A stretch of DNA of 64,000 bases from Succiniclasticum ruminis DSM 9236 (GCF_900112895.1 NZ_FONL01000006.1:1-64000); one strand, 5' to 3'. Shown: positions 44,182-53,519, numbered from the stretch's first letter. Numbers and translations: made by a program. The notes: generated by a model not told the origin, from the letters alone.

Positions 44182-44970
44182 ATGTCACTGTTAGAGATTA
44201 AAAATGTAGATATTTCCTATGGCAAGAACCTTACGGTCAAAAACTGCAGCCTGAACCTGGAAAAAGGAGAAATCTGCAGTATCGTCGGCGAGTCCGGCAG
44301 CGGCAAGACCACCGTGATCCGTGCGGTCATGGGACTGCTGCCCGGTGCGGGCAGAGTTTCCGCCGGTGACATTACCTACGACGGAATTGATTTATTGAAG
44401 CTGACACACAAAGAGTGGCGTAAGCTGCGGGGTCATGATGTGTCCATGATTTTCCAGGACAGCGGCGCCATGATGAACCAGACCCGCCTGATCGGCGACA
44501 GCTATGTAGAATATATCATGACCCATGAGGATATCTCCAGGAAAGATGCCTGGGCAAAGGGTGTGGAAATGATTGAGCGGATGCGTCTGCCGGACGGAGA
44601 CCGCGTGATGCGTTCCTATCCGTTCCAGCTCTCCGGCGGTCAGCGTCAGCGCGTGGGCATTGCCATGGGCATGACCTACCAGCCCAAGCTGTTGCTGGCT
44701 GATGAACCCACTTCGGCCCTTGACGTGACGACCCAGGCGCAGATTGTCCGGCAGTTCATGGAGCTTCGGGACGAATACGGTACCAGTATTATCATTGTAA
44801 CTCATAATCTGGGTGTTGCGGCCTATATGGGAGACAAGATCGTGGTTATGAAACGCGGCGAGGTTGTAGATCAGGGTGAACGGGAGTATATACTCCACCA
44901 GTCCACCAATCCGTATACCAAGCTGCTGTTGGATGCGGTACCGACATTAGGAGGTAAGCGCTATGTTTGA
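44182..44970 (+). CDS. ABC transporter ATPase, NikD/OppD type
   Basis: The 262-residue ATPase has Walker A GESGSGKT (about 36-43), signature LSGGQRQRV, Walker B LLLADEPTSALD and the H-loop THNLG. The substrate-binding-protein class is shared with OppD/NikD. The final codons overlap the next ATPase gene by 8 nt (ATGTTTGA). Confidence 0.96.
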   Translation: MSLLEIKNVDISYGKNLTVKNCSLNLEKGEICSIVGESGSGKTTVIRAVMGLLPGAGRVSAGDITYDGIDLLKLTHKEWRKLRGHDVSMIFQDSGAMMNQTRLIGDSYVEYIMTHEDISRKDAWAKGVEMIERMRLPDGDRVMRSYPFQLSGGQRQRVGIAMGMTYQPKLLLADEPTSALDVTTQAQIVRQFMELRDEYGTSIIIVTHNLGVAAYMGDKIVVMKRGEVVDQGEREYILHQSTNPYTKLLLDAVPTLGGKRYV

Positions 44971-45925
44971 TGAAAAAGATCTGCTGATTGACGCGCGTCA
45001 TGTGACCCGCCGTTTTCCGACCAACGACGGCCGCCTGCTTACCGCCTGTGATGATATCAATTTGAAGTTTTATAAAGGAAAGACCCTGGGCCTGGTCGGC
45101 GAGTCCGGCTGTGGCAAGAGTACTTTCATGCGTTTCTTGGTATGGCTTGATTACCCGACGGAAGGCGAAATCTTCTTCCATGGGAAAGATATCACAAAGA
45201 TGAAAGGCGCGGAGCTGCACGAAAACCGCCAGCATATCCAGATGGTGTTCCAGGATCCTTCCACATCGTTTAATCCCAAGATGAAGATCAAGGAGATCGT
45301 CTGTGAGCCCCTGCTGAATTTTAACCGCATTAAACCGTCTGAAATGGACGCGAAAGCGCGGGAACTGCTGGAACTGGTAGAGCTTCCCGGCGATTTTGCG
45401 GACCGGTTCCCCCATAACATGTCCGGCGGTCAGCGGCAGCGCGTGGCTATCGCCCGTGCCATTGCCCTGGAACCGGAGTTCATCGTTATGGACGAAGCCA
45501 CCAGTGCGCTGGACGTTTCCGTACAGAAAACGGTGATTGAACTTATCACCCGTCTGCAGCGGGAGAAGAACATTGCCATCGGCTTTATCTGCCACGATCT
45601 GGGACTGATTGAGTCCTTTGCCCATCAGGTGGCAGTCATGTATCTTGGCAATATCGTGGAAGTCATGCCGGGCGAAGGGCTGTCAGACGTATGCTGCCAT
45701 CCCTATTCAAGGGCGTTACTGGCCTCTGTCTTTGATACCAAGATGGACTTTACCAAGAAGATCGAGAATATCAAGGGCGAACCGCCCAGTCCGCTGGACC
45801 TGCCTCCGGGATGTCCGTTCAGCAACCGTTGCCCGCACTGCACGGAACGCTGCGAGCACGAAAAGCCGAAGCTAGTTGAATTGACGCCGGGTCACGAGGT
45901 AGCCTGCCATCTGTTTACCAAATAA
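44963..45925 (+). CDS. ABC transporter ATPase, NikE/OppF type
   Basis: The 320-residue ATPase has Walker A GESGCGKS, signature MSGGQRQRV, Walker B FIVMDEATSALD, the H-loop CHDLG and the C-terminal oligopeptide/dipeptide extension with GCPFSNRCPHCTERCEHEKP. The four cysteines of that extension can hold an Fe-S cluster in family members. It completes the importer. Confidence 0.96.
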   Translation: MFDEKDLLIDARHVTRRFPTNDGRLLTACDDINLKFYKGKTLGLVGESGCGKSTFMRFLVWLDYPTEGEIFFHGKDITKMKGAELHENRQHIQMVFQDPSTSFNPKMKIKEIVCEPLLNFNRIKPSEMDAKARELLELVELPGDFADRFPHNMSGGQRQRVAIARAIALEPEFIVMDEATSALDVSVQKTVIELITRLQREKNIAIGFICHDLGLIESFAHQVAVMYLGNIVEVMPGEGLSDVCCHPYSRALLASVFDTKMDFTKKIENIKGEPPSPLDLPPGCPFSNRCPHCTERCEHEKPKLVELTPGHEVACHLFTK

Positions 45926-45963
45926 GAGGGCGGACTCCAGTGACAGTCTATAACGAGTAACGT

Positions 45964-45998
45964 AACACAGGCGCTGTAAAACTGATGGCGCCTGTGTT
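45964..45998 (+). terminator. Inverted repeat after the ABC transporter operon
   Basis: aacacaggcgc (45964-45974) pairs perfectly with gcgcctgtgtt (45988-45998). The U-tract is poor, so termination may be weak or Rho-assisted. The remaining region to 46196 is AT-rich with no gene seen. Confidence 0.55.
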
Positions 45999-46196
45999 CC
46001 AGAATAAAGTTTAAGCAAAGTTCGATTTTAAAGTGAATTAGATCAGTATAGATACACTTAACTACATTGGCGTAGATACTATCAATATGAAAACACATCT
46101 GCATTCGATCACATTTGTTGAAGAACGGAACAATATTGTAACATTTGAAACAAACGGAATTAGCAAATGTGAAGAAAATGTGAAATGAGGGCTATT

Positions 46197-46227
46197 AACA
46201 TATGAACACTTGCTCATATGTTATAAT
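46197..46227 (+). promoter_or_regulatory. SmtB/ArsR-like operator and -10 box of the P-type ATPase gene
   Basis: AACATATGA (46197-46205) and TCATATGTT (46214-46222) form a perfect 9-bp inverted repeat with an 8-bp centre, and TATAAT (46222-46227) abuts it. The 26-bp length and the ATGAACA half-site resemble the 12-2-12 operators of SmtB/ZiaR-type zinc repressors. No ArsR-family gene lies nearby. The leader behind it has two hairpins (tatccc-gaaa-gggata at 46261-46276; ccggga/tcccgg at 46291-46316). Confidence 0.6.
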
Positions 46228-46345
46228 ATAAGCATGAAATACATATCAACTATCAAACCTTATCCCGAAAGGGATATCAGGGACAGAAAACCGGGAGAAC
46301 CGTGTCACAGTCCCGGAGCTCAGGCGCAAGGAAAGGTGAATTAAA

Positions 46346-49300
46346 ATGGCAAAAGAGATCAGAGATCTGGAAGATGTCCGCAGCAGTGCTGAAGACGCTG
46401 CAGTACGAACCTTTGCAAAAGGGAGCGGCGTGATGCAGCATGTGAATGAAGTGGAGGAAAACGCAGTAAACGGAATCGTAGAGCAACATGCTCACGAACA
46501 CGTACATGACCACAACCATGTACCGGCTCATTCTCACGGCGAGGGACTGGCTCATGACCACGGACACGACCATGACCATGGACACGACCATGACCATGGA
46601 CACGACCATGACCACGGACACGACCATGACCACGGACACGACCATGACCATGGACACGACCATGACCATGGACACGACCATGACCATGGACACGACCATG
46701 ACCATGGACACGACCATGACCATGACCACGGAAGCTGCGGCTGCGATGATTGCGCAACCCATGATCACAGCGAGCACGAACTGGTGCACCACAACGCGAC
46801 CTATACCCACGCAGTGCACCTGGCCGGTCATCCGGACAACTGCGAGTGCGCCGCCTGCAACTCACATGAAGAGTATTGCGATTTCTGCGGTGAGAGCCTG
46901 GCACACTGCAAATGCCGTATGCCGGACGCCGACGATGTAAAACGGGTTTACAGTCTGATTAATCTGGACTGCCCCATCTGCGCGGCTAAGATCGAACATA
47001 AAGTGAAATCTCTGCCGGGCGTTTCCTATGCGGCAGTCAGCTTCGGCACCAAACAGCTCCGTGTTTCCGCCAAGAATCCGGACGCTATGTTGCCGATATT
47101 CCAGGAAATCTGCCGTTCGTTCCTGTCTTATGTAACCGTAGTACCCAGAGATGAAGCCCCGGGACAGTCCGATAAATTCCGTACCTACAACGTGGCCGGC
47201 CTGGACTGTGCAGCCTGCTCCATAAAAGTGCAGGACGCCATTGCGGCCATCCCCGGTGTAAAGATGGCAACCCTGGTTTACGAAACCGGCCAGCTCCGGG
47301 TTACCGCCGATAACTATGACGACCTGCTGGGTAAAATGCAGGCGGCTGCGGAAAAAGCCGAAGACGGTGTAACTATTACCGAACGGGTCCGTGCTTCTGC
47401 CCAGAAAAAATACCGCACCTATAAAGTGGAAGGTCTGGACTGCGCGGCTTGCTCTGTGAAAGTACAGGACGCCATCGCCGCCCTGCCGATCGTAGATGAA
47501 GCCATTCTGGTCTATGAGACCGGTCAGCTCCGGGTCAGTGCCCGCAGCTATGACGGCCTGCTGCCCCAGATGCAGGCGGCAGCCGATAAAGCGGAAGAGG
47601 GCGTGACCATTTCCGAAAAAGAACAGTTCGGTGCTGCCAAATTCCGCACCTACGACGTACAGGGCCTGGACTGCGCGGCCTGCGCTACCAAGGTGGAAGA
47701 CGCCATCAAAGCCATGCCGGAAGTGGAGGACGCTGTGCTGGTATATTCTACCGGCCAGCTCCGGGTTACCGCCCGCAGCTACGACGGCCTCACCGCCAAA
47801 CTGCAGGCTGTCACCGACAAGGTGGAAGACGGCGTGACTATTGTGGAACGGGCAGATAATGCGCCGGTTCCGGAACGGAAAAAAGAAAAGAAATCCTTCC
47901 TCAGCGAAAACGCAAGGGAACTGACTGAACTGGTAGTAGGCGGTGCCATCTTCATCATTACAGAGTGGCTGGGCCTGGTACCGGAAGAATACCATATGTA
48001 CTTCCTTGTAATCGCCTATGTGATCCTGGGATGGAAAATTGTTCTGACTGCCCTGAAGAACCTGACCAAAGGCGAATTCTTTGATGAAAACTTCCTGATG
48101 ACCGTGGCTACCTTAGGCGCCTTTGCCATCCAGGCCTGGGAAGAAGCAGTCGGTGTTATCTTTTTCTACCGGGTCGGCGAATGGTTCCAGGACCGTGCAG
48201 CAGACCGGAGCCGTGACCAGATCATGGACGCGGTGGATATGCGTCCGGAGGTCGTAAACCTGTTGGTGGGCGATGACGTGAAGGTGATTCCTTCCGCAGA
48301 AGCCAGGGTTGGCGACATACTGCTGGTTCGTGTAGGCGACCGTATCCCGCTGGACGGTGTGGTTGTGGAAGGTGAAAGCCTGCTGGATACATCCCCGGTT
48401 ACCGGTGAGCCCGTGCCTGTACGCAAAACCTACGGCGATGAAGTGCTGTCCGGCTGCGTGAACACCTCCGGCATGCTGAAGATCCGCGTGGAAAAAGAAC
48501 TGCAGGAATCCATGGTTACCAAGATCCTTGATTCTGTGGAAAACGCGGCGGCCAACAAGCCGTATATTGACAAATTCATTACCCGTTTCGCGCGGGTATA
48601 TACCCCTATCGTAGTAGGGCTGGCTATTTTGGTAGCCGTTGTACCGTCCCTGATTACAGGAGACTGGCATAAGTGGATCTACACCGCTCTGACTTTCCTG
48701 GTTATCAGCTGTCCCTGCGCTCTGGTACTGAGTGTGCCCCTGTCCTTCTTTGCGGGCATCGGCGCCGGTTCCAAGCTGGGCATCCTGTTTAAGGGCGGCA
48801 ACGCCATGGAAATGCTGAAAAACGTGGCGGCGGTGGTTATGGATAAAACCGGTACCGTTACCAAGGGCAACTTCGTGCTGCAGCAGGTCAATCCTGCAGG
48901 CGGCGTAAGCGCTGATGAAATCCTCCGGGAGACCGCGGGAATGGAACAGGTTTCCACCCATCCGATCGCTGTCAGCATCGTCAATGCAGCCAAGGAAAAG
49001 AACCTGGCCCTGCAGCGTCCGGAACGGTTTGAAGAAATCGCCGGCGAAGGCCTGGTAGCATACTATGGCAAAGATGTATTGCTGGCCGGTAACACTCGCC
49101 TGATGAACCGTTACAAAATCGACTTCAGCGGCTACCAGGCTGCGGCATACGGCAGTGAAGTGCTGGTAGCAAAGAACGGGACCTTCCTGGGCAGCCTGTT
49201 CATCAACGATACACTGAAAGACGATGCCAAACAGGCTGTGGCAGATATTACCAAACTGGGGCTGACCACGGTTATGCTCACCGGCGACGCCCGGAGAGAA

Positions 49301-49741
49301 GCGGAAGCGGTTGCTGCGGAAGCGGGCATCCAGGAAGTCCGGGCAGAACTGCTGCCGCAGGATAAGCTGAAAGAAATGAACGACCTGCGCAACAAATACG
49401 GCGGCGTCATGTTCGTAGGCGACGGCATCAATGACGCGCCCGTACTGGCCGGCGCAGACGTAGGTGCGGCCATGGGCAGCGGTGCGGACGCAGCCATCGA
49501 AGCGGCGGACGTGGTGTTCATGAACTCCGAAATGAGCGCGATCCCCAAAGCCATTGCCATTGCTAAGGCGGTCAACAATGTAGCCTGGCAGAACGTGGTA
49601 TTCGCCCTGGTTGTCAAAGTCATCATCATGGTGGCCGGCCTATTCGGCTTCGCATCCATGTGGGCAGCGGTATTCGCGGATACCGGCGTATCCGTACTGT
49701 GTGTGCTGAACGCCTGCCGCGTGCTGTATAAAAAGTTCTGA
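46346..49741 (+). CDS. P1B-type heavy-metal (Zn/Cd/Co) translocating ATPase with His-rich repeat and four HMA domains
   Basis: At 1131 residues it is far longer than ZntA/CadA (about 730). Residues 47-150 are extremely His/Asp-rich, including nine copies of GHDHDH (about 73-126). Cys-rich pairs follow (CGCDDC, CECAAC, CDFC, CKC). Four heavy-metal-associated domains have CxxC at 209-212, 288-291, 366-369 and 443-446. The pump core has CPC (789-791), the phosphorylated Asp833 in DKTGT and GDGINDAP. CPC with this core suits Zn2+/Cd2+/Co2+ export across the inner membrane. The His tract probably buffers or senses metal (inference). Confidence 0.95.
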   Translation: MAKEIRDLEDVRSSAEDAAVRTFAKGSGVMQHVNEVEENAVNGIVEQHAHEHVHDHNHVPAHSHGEGLAHDHGHDHDHGHDHDHGHDHDHGHDHDHGHDHDHGHDHDHGHDHDHGHDHDHGHDHDHDHGSCGCDDCATHDHSEHELVHHNATYTHAVHLAGHPDNCECAACNSHEEYCDFCGESLAHCKCRMPDADDVKRVYSLINLDCPICAAKIEHKVKSLPGVSYAAVSFGTKQLRVSAKNPDAMLPIFQEICRSFLSYVTVVPRDEAPGQSDKFRTYNVAGLDCAACSIKVQDAIAAIPGVKMATLVYETGQLRVTADNYDDLLGKMQAAAEKAEDGVTITERVRASAQKKYRTYKVEGLDCAACSVKVQDAIAALPIVDEAILVYETGQLRVSARSYDGLLPQMQAAADKAEEGVTISEKEQFGAAKFRTYDVQGLDCAACATKVEDAIKAMPEVEDAVLVYSTGQLRVTARSYDGLTAKLQAVTDKVEDGVTIVERADNAPVPERKKEKKSFLSENARELTELVVGGAIFIITEWLGLVPEEYHMYFLVIAYVILGWKIVLTALKNLTKGEFFDENFLMTVATLGAFAIQAWEEAVGVIFFYRVGEWFQDRAADRSRDQIMDAVDMRPEVVNLLVGDDVKVIPSAEARVGDILLVRVGDRIPLDGVVVEGESLLDTSPVTGEPVPVRKTYGDEVLSGCVNTSGMLKIRVEKELQESMVTKILDSVENAAANKPYIDKFITRFARVYTPIVVGLAILVAVVPSLITGDWHKWIYTALTFLVISCPCALVLSVPLSFFAGIGAGSKLGILFKGGNAMEMLKNVAAVVMDKTGTVTKGNFVLQQVNPAGGVSADEILRETAGMEQVSTHPIAVSIVNAAKEKNLALQRPERFEEIAGEGLVAYYGKDVLLAGNTRLMNRYKIDFSGYQAAAYGSEVLVAKNGTFLGSLFINDTLKDDAKQAVADITKLGLTTVMLTGDARREAEAVAAEAGIQEVRAELLPQDKLKEMNDLRNKYGGVMFVGDGINDAPVLAGADVGAAMGSGADAAIEAADVVFMNSEMSAIPKAIAIAKAVNNVAWQNVVFALVVKVIIMVAGLFGFASMWAAVFADTGVSVLCVLNACRVLYKKF
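46562..46723 (+). repeat. 18-bp tandem repeat, nine copies, coding for GHDHDH
   Basis: The unit begins ggacacgaccatgacca and recurs at 46562, 46580, 46598, 46616, 46634, 46652, 46670, 46688 and 46706. It varies only at synonymous third bases (catgg/cacgg). It stays in frame, so copy number can change without breaking the gene. Confidence 0.95.
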
Positions 49742-49761
49742 TCACGTATTAACGGAAGTAC

Positions 49762-49795
49762 CGGTTGCAGGCAATAACCGGAAGATCTGCAACCG
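49762..49795 (+). terminator. Hairpin after the P-type ATPase gene
   Basis: cggttgcag (49762-49770) pairs with ctgcaaccg (49787-49795). There is no clean U-tract, so it may be a weak terminator or a processing site. Confidence 0.4.
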
Positions 49796-49883
49796 ACATC
49801 CTTTAACGGAAACATTAAACGCTCTCACGTTTCCCAAAATCAGCGGCGTCTGCTGTATCAGGCAGACAGAAGGAGGTAAAGCC

Positions 49884-50675
49884 ATGAAAAAAATTCTGTG
49901 CTTTGTATTATCAATTCTTTGCCTGCTTGCCGTTGCGGGCTGTGGTGGCGGAACTCAAAAAGCGGAGGTTCCTGCCCAGAAGCAGGCTGCCTCGGAAAAG
50001 GTGCTGCGAGTGGGCACCGATGCGGACTATCCCCCCTTTGAATATTATCAGGAATCTACCAAGGCCTTTATCGGCTTTGACGTGGAGCTGGTGCAGGGTG
50101 TGGCCAGAGAGATGGGCTATAGCAGGGTGGAGTTCGTGGACCTGGAATTCAACAACCTGTTACCGTCCCTTAAGGACGGGCAGGTAGATGCGGTTATTTC
50201 CTGCATGAACATTACGGAAGAACGCAAAAGGGCAGCTGATTTCACAGAGCCCTATCTTGTCAGTTCCAACGTGGTGATTGGTCCCGCGGAAGCAAAACCC
50301 GGCAGCGTGGACGTCATGAAGGACAGGCGCATTGCGGCAGAAATTGGCAGTATCCACGAGAAACAGGTTAAAAAGTATTCAAATACTGTTATTGAATGCG
50401 GCGGAGCGGAAGAAGCCCTGAAGATGATCATGGATAAAAAGGCTGACTTTGCTGTTATGGATAATTATACGGCCCGTTTCTTCATAACCAATTTTTACAA
50501 CGGTAAGCTGAACATCGTGGCGACATTGCCTGACGAATCGGATAATGGCATCGGGATTGCCGTTACCAAGGGTAATAAGGAACTGCTGGCCAAACTGAAC
50601 GAAGGTCTGCAGAAATACCAGGCACAGGCGTCTTTCCACCAGATGAAGAACAACTATTTTGGAAAACTGAAATAA
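49884..50675 (+). CDS. Amino-acid-type ABC solute-binding lipoprotein (SBP family 3)
   Basis: The 263-residue lipoprotein has lipobox VAGC (Cys about residue 19) and the family 3 fold: LRVGTDADYPPFEY near residue 46, FIGFDVELVQGVAREMGY, LKDGQVDAVISCMNITEERK and FAVMDNYTARFF. It would bind a polar amino acid outside the inner membrane. No permease or ATPase gene is adjacent. AGGAGG lies ahead of the ATG and a terminator follows at 50737. Confidence 0.92.
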   Translation: MKKILCFVLSILCLLAVAGCGGGTQKAEVPAQKQAASEKVLRVGTDADYPPFEYYQESTKAFIGFDVELVQGVAREMGYSRVEFVDLEFNNLLPSLKDGQVDAVISCMNITEERKRAADFTEPYLVSSNVVIGPAEAKPGSVDVMKDRRIAAEIGSIHEKQVKKYSNTVIECGGAEEALKMIMDKKADFAVMDNYTARFFITNFYNGKLNIVATLPDESDNGIGIAVTKGNKELLAKLNEGLQKYQAQASFHQMKNNYFGKLK

Positions 50676-50736
50676 AAAGGAGCCTTGACCTTTCGCAGTA
50701 AAACGCTAGCAAAATTTAACATAACGCTCATAAAAA

Positions 50737-50769
50737 ACCCGGTACGGTTTTAATCCGTACCGGGTATTT
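50737..50769 (+). terminator. Intrinsic terminator after the amino-acid-binding lipoprotein gene
   Basis: acccggtacgg (50737-50747) pairs perfectly with ccgtaccgggt (50755-50765), followed by atttt. Confidence 0.85.
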
Positions 50770-50928
50770 TGTTATCTGTAATCCAAAAGCAGAAATCTTA
50801 AATTAGAAATTGGAGTTTCTGTTGTTCCCAAATATGTGGTAAAATTATAAACGATAAAGAGTGGCTTCAAAAGAATGATTAACCCGGGTATTTATTTATA
50901 AAAAAGCAGGAGAGGAAACGGAAAACAC

Positions 50929-52527
50929 ATGAAAGCTATTTGGAAAAAATCTGCAGTAATCGCACTTTCAGGGCTGCTGGCTTTATCGGTTGCGGGCTGT
51001 GGTGCCGGAAATAAAAAGGCAGACGGTGGCAAAGAGACTGATACAAAAGATACACTGAAAGTTGCCGCTGCCAGTTTTGCGGACTCCCTGGAACCTACTG
51101 TTGATTACAACGGCTGTCAGGTTGTCCGTTACGGTGTCGGAGAAACCCTGGTCAAATTTGATAAAAAGATGAATGTTACCCCGTGGCTTGCAGAAAGCTG
51201 GAAGATCAGCGACGACAGACTGACCTGGATTTTCAGGATCAACGACAAGGCTATGTTTTCTAACGGCAACAAGGTGACCGGTGACGCAGCAGCCAAATCA
51301 TTGCTCCGTACTTTAGAAAAGTCTCCCCGTGCCAAACGTATGCTTCCAGTTGTTTCTGTCAAAATGGAAGGCCAGAATGTGTTGATCAGAACCGCAAGGC
51401 CTGTTCCGGTCTTGCCGCAGATGTTAGGCGATCCCATGTTCCTGATTGTTGATACTTCTGTTACAGACAGGGATTACGAAAAGATGGGACCCGTCGGCAC
51501 CGGTCCTTATGTGGTAAAAACCCTCACTAAAGATAAATGTATATTGGAGCGGAACGAAAAATACTGGAACGGCAGGGCTTTTTACAAGAAACTCGATATT
51601 TTTGCTATTAAGGATCCTAATACCCGTGCCATGGCGCTGAAGAAGGGCGAAATCGATGTGGCTGCGGATATATCTTCCGGCGACTTAGCCCTGTTTAAGG
51701 ATGCAAAGAAATTCCGCATCAGTGAAATTGCTTCCGTGCGCAGCGTTTTAGCCCGCCTGACCGTTAAGGAAGGCAGACCGTTGTCTGACAAACGGGTTCG
51801 CGAAGCCCTGGCATCCGCATTAGACCGCCAGGCTTACTGCAAGTTTCTTCTGAAAGACACTTTTACCTCCGGCGGACCGATGCTGCCGCCATCTGTTCAC
51901 TATGGATTCAACGAACTGATTAAATCGGATAAGAACCGGTATAATGTAGGAAGAGCCAGAAAGCTGCTGGCTGACGCAGGTTGGAAAGATACCAACGGCG
52001 ATGGCTTTGTTGACAAAAACGGCAAAAATCTGGAACTGGATTACTACTTTTACAGCAACAGGGCAGAGCTGCCTCTGTTTGCGGAAGCAACCCGTTCTGA
52101 TGCCAGGAGGGTGGGCATCAAAATCAACCTGAAGAATGTGGATTACGCCGAGATCGATAAAATTGGCAGGGAAGGATCCGGCGATTTGTGTATCTCTAAT
52201 ATACTAACCTTCCAGGGCGATCCGGAAGTCTTTATGAACATGTACGTAAAGACCAACAAAAACAACAGCAATCTAGATAACGGAGGCGGATTCAGCAGCG
52301 CCAGATATGACGAACTGTCCGATAAACTGGCAGTGGAATTCGATCCCGCCAAACGCCGTGAGTTGATCATCGGGATGGAAAAAATCGCTTTGGAAGAACT
52401 TCCGCTGATTGTTTACGGCTATCCCCGGACCAACATCGTTTCCAAAGCGGAAATTGCAAATGCTGATATCCATCCCTGTGATTATTACTGGGAGACCAAA
52501 GACTGGAAGCCGGCAGTGATACAATAA
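50929..52527 (+). CDS. Orphan nickel/peptide-type solute-binding lipoprotein (SBP family 5)
   Basis: The 532-residue lipoprotein has lipobox VAGC (Cys about residue 24) and the same family 5 layout as the protein at 40649: VRYGVGETLVKFDKKMNVTPWLAESW, GTGPYVVKTL, VREALASALDRQ and LEELPLIVYGYPRTN. Sequence similarity to NikA-type proteins is seen around the N-terminal lobe. It stands alone, so it probably delivers a second substrate to the importer at 42395-45925 or to another one. Confidence 0.9.
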   Translation: MKAIWKKSAVIALSGLLALSVAGCGAGNKKADGGKETDTKDTLKVAAASFADSLEPTVDYNGCQVVRYGVGETLVKFDKKMNVTPWLAESWKISDDRLTWIFRINDKAMFSNGNKVTGDAAAKSLLRTLEKSPRAKRMLPVVSVKMEGQNVLIRTARPVPVLPQMLGDPMFLIVDTSVTDRDYEKMGPVGTGPYVVKTLTKDKCILERNEKYWNGRAFYKKLDIFAIKDPNTRAMALKKGEIDVAADISSGDLALFKDAKKFRISEIASVRSVLARLTVKEGRPLSDKRVREALASALDRQAYCKFLLKDTFTSGGPMLPPSVHYGFNELIKSDKNRYNVGRARKLLADAGWKDTNGDGFVDKNGKNLELDYYFYSNRAELPLFAEATRSDARRVGIKINLKNVDYAEIDKIGREGSGDLCISNILTFQGDPEVFMNMYVKTNKNNSNLDNGGGFSSARYDELSDKLAVEFDPAKRRELIIGMEKIALEELPLIVYGYPRTNIVSKAEIANADIHPCDYYWETKDWKPAVIQ

Positions 52528-52614
52528 TGGTAAAAAAAGATGGAAGTTAACTGTATACTGGGATTTAAAACAGAACAGTGTACTGTTCCTGTTCAGGCAA
52601 ACCGGCAATAAAAT

Positions 52615-52641
52615 ATCCGGACGGCTATGTACCGTCCGGAT
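52615..52641. terminator. Hairpin between the convergent SBP and rubrerythrin genes
   Basis: atccggacgg (52615-52624) pairs perfectly with ccgtccggat (52632-52641). On the minus strand it is followed by attttatt, so it mainly serves the rubrerythrin gene. A further palindrome gaacagt-gt-actgttc lies at 52573-52588. Confidence 0.7.
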
Positions 52642-52658
52642 CTGAAAAGAAAGTATTA

Positions 52659-53231
52659 TTAATAATTTTCAGCTTTGATTGCGAAGAAAGATTTCGGGTG
52701 AGCGCATACAGGGCATTCTTCCGGTGCTTCTACCGATTCCGCAACATATCCGCAGTTGGCGCACATCCACAGTTTTTTCTCATCCCGTTTGAACAGCTTC
52801 TCGTTTTCTATGTTGGCCAGCAACAGCCGGTACTGCTTTTCGTGCCGTTTTTCAATTTCCGCTACCCGTTCAAACAGGAAAGCGATTTCATCAAAGCCTT
52901 CTTCCCTGGCAGTTTTGGCGAATTCCGGATACATTGAGGTCCATTCTTCGTTTTCCCCGTCCGCAGCCATTTTCAGATGTTCGGCAGTGGGTTTGGAGAA
53001 ATCCCCCAGCAGCCAGAACCAGATTTTGGCATGAGCCCGTTCCTGTGCGGCGGTTTCATCAAGAATATCCGCAATCTGCCGGCTCATCTTGCTGTCTTTT
53101 TCCGCCTGGCGGGCAAACAATGTGTATTTTACGTGGGCCTGGGATTCGCCTGCAAAGGCTGCTGCCAGGTTTTTCTCTGTCTGAGTGCCTTTCAGCCGTT
53201 TCATCTCTTCCATTGCTTTTGCTTCATTCAT
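52659..53231 (-). CDS. rbr: Rubrerythrin
   Basis: The 190-residue peroxide-scavenging protein of anaerobes has an N-terminal ferritin-like diiron domain ([20 protein letters not shown] near residue 27, later [14 protein letters not shown] and [16 protein letters not shown]). A C-terminal rubredoxin domain binds iron through CANCGY and CPVC. It reduces hydrogen peroxide in the cytosol. A near-perfect palindrome overlaps its promoter, suggesting PerR/Fur-type control. AAGGAGG lies before the start. Confidence 0.96.
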   Translation of the reverse strand: MNEAKAMEEMKRLKGTQTEKNLAAAFAGESQAHVKYTLFARQAEKDSKMSRQIADILDETAAQERAHAKIWFWLLGDFSKPTAEHLKMAADGENEEWTSMYPEFAKTAREEGFDEIAFLFERVAEIEKRHEKQYRLLLANIENEKLFKRDEKKLWMCANCGYVAESVEAPEECPVCAHPKSFFAIKAENY

Positions 53232-53291
53232 GTGTTGATTCCTCCTTAATTCTAATAATAAAGTTTTACCAGACTTTTAGCTGTCTGATTC

Positions 53292-53321
53292 CATTATAAT
53301 TCAATTATTATGAGGAAGCAA
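53292..53321 (-). promoter_or_regulatory. Rubrerythrin promoter with overlapping palindrome
   Basis: On the minus strand, TTGCTT (53321-53316), a 17-nt spacer and TATAAT (53298-53293) form a promoter. The sequence 53292-53312 is a 10-1-10 palindrome with one mismatch (arms cattataatt / aattattatg), covering the -10 box and part of the spacer. The layout is that of a Fur/PerR-type repressor site. Confidence 0.6.
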
Positions 53322-53393
53322 TTAAAAAGACATGAATCTTTTCTTTTTCCATATTTCCCAACCTTAATTTATTAAGAATTAATTCTATTAGTA

Positions 53394-53430
53394 TTGCATT
53401 TTTATATGTTATAACTTATAATTATCATAA
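53394..53430 (+). promoter_or_regulatory. cbiK promoter with PerR/Fur-like box
   Basis: TTGCAT (53394-53399), a 17-nt spacer and TATAAT (53417-53422) form a promoter. TTATAAT-T-ATCATAA (53416-53430) matches the 7-1-7 PerR consensus TTATAATNATTATAA at all but one base and covers the -10 box. Confidence 0.6.
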
Positions 53431-53519
53431 CTGTTGGGAGGAATCTGCTCCTGCAGTGTATGTTACTGTGAATATGAACCTTAAGTTTTTCCGTCAGGCA
53501 GAGAAAGAGGTCGTCCGTT

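Noticed and set aside
46277-46904. Long minus-strand and alternate-frame reading frames across the His repeat
   Set aside because: They are products of the 18-bp tandem repeat read in other frames (repeating Val/Met/Ser or Gly/His/Arg units), overlapping a clear P-type ATPase gene.
52655-52670. AT palindrome tattattaataat at the 3' end of the rubrerythrin gene
   Set aside because: It resembles a Fur-like site but overlaps the stop region of a gene, away from any promoter.
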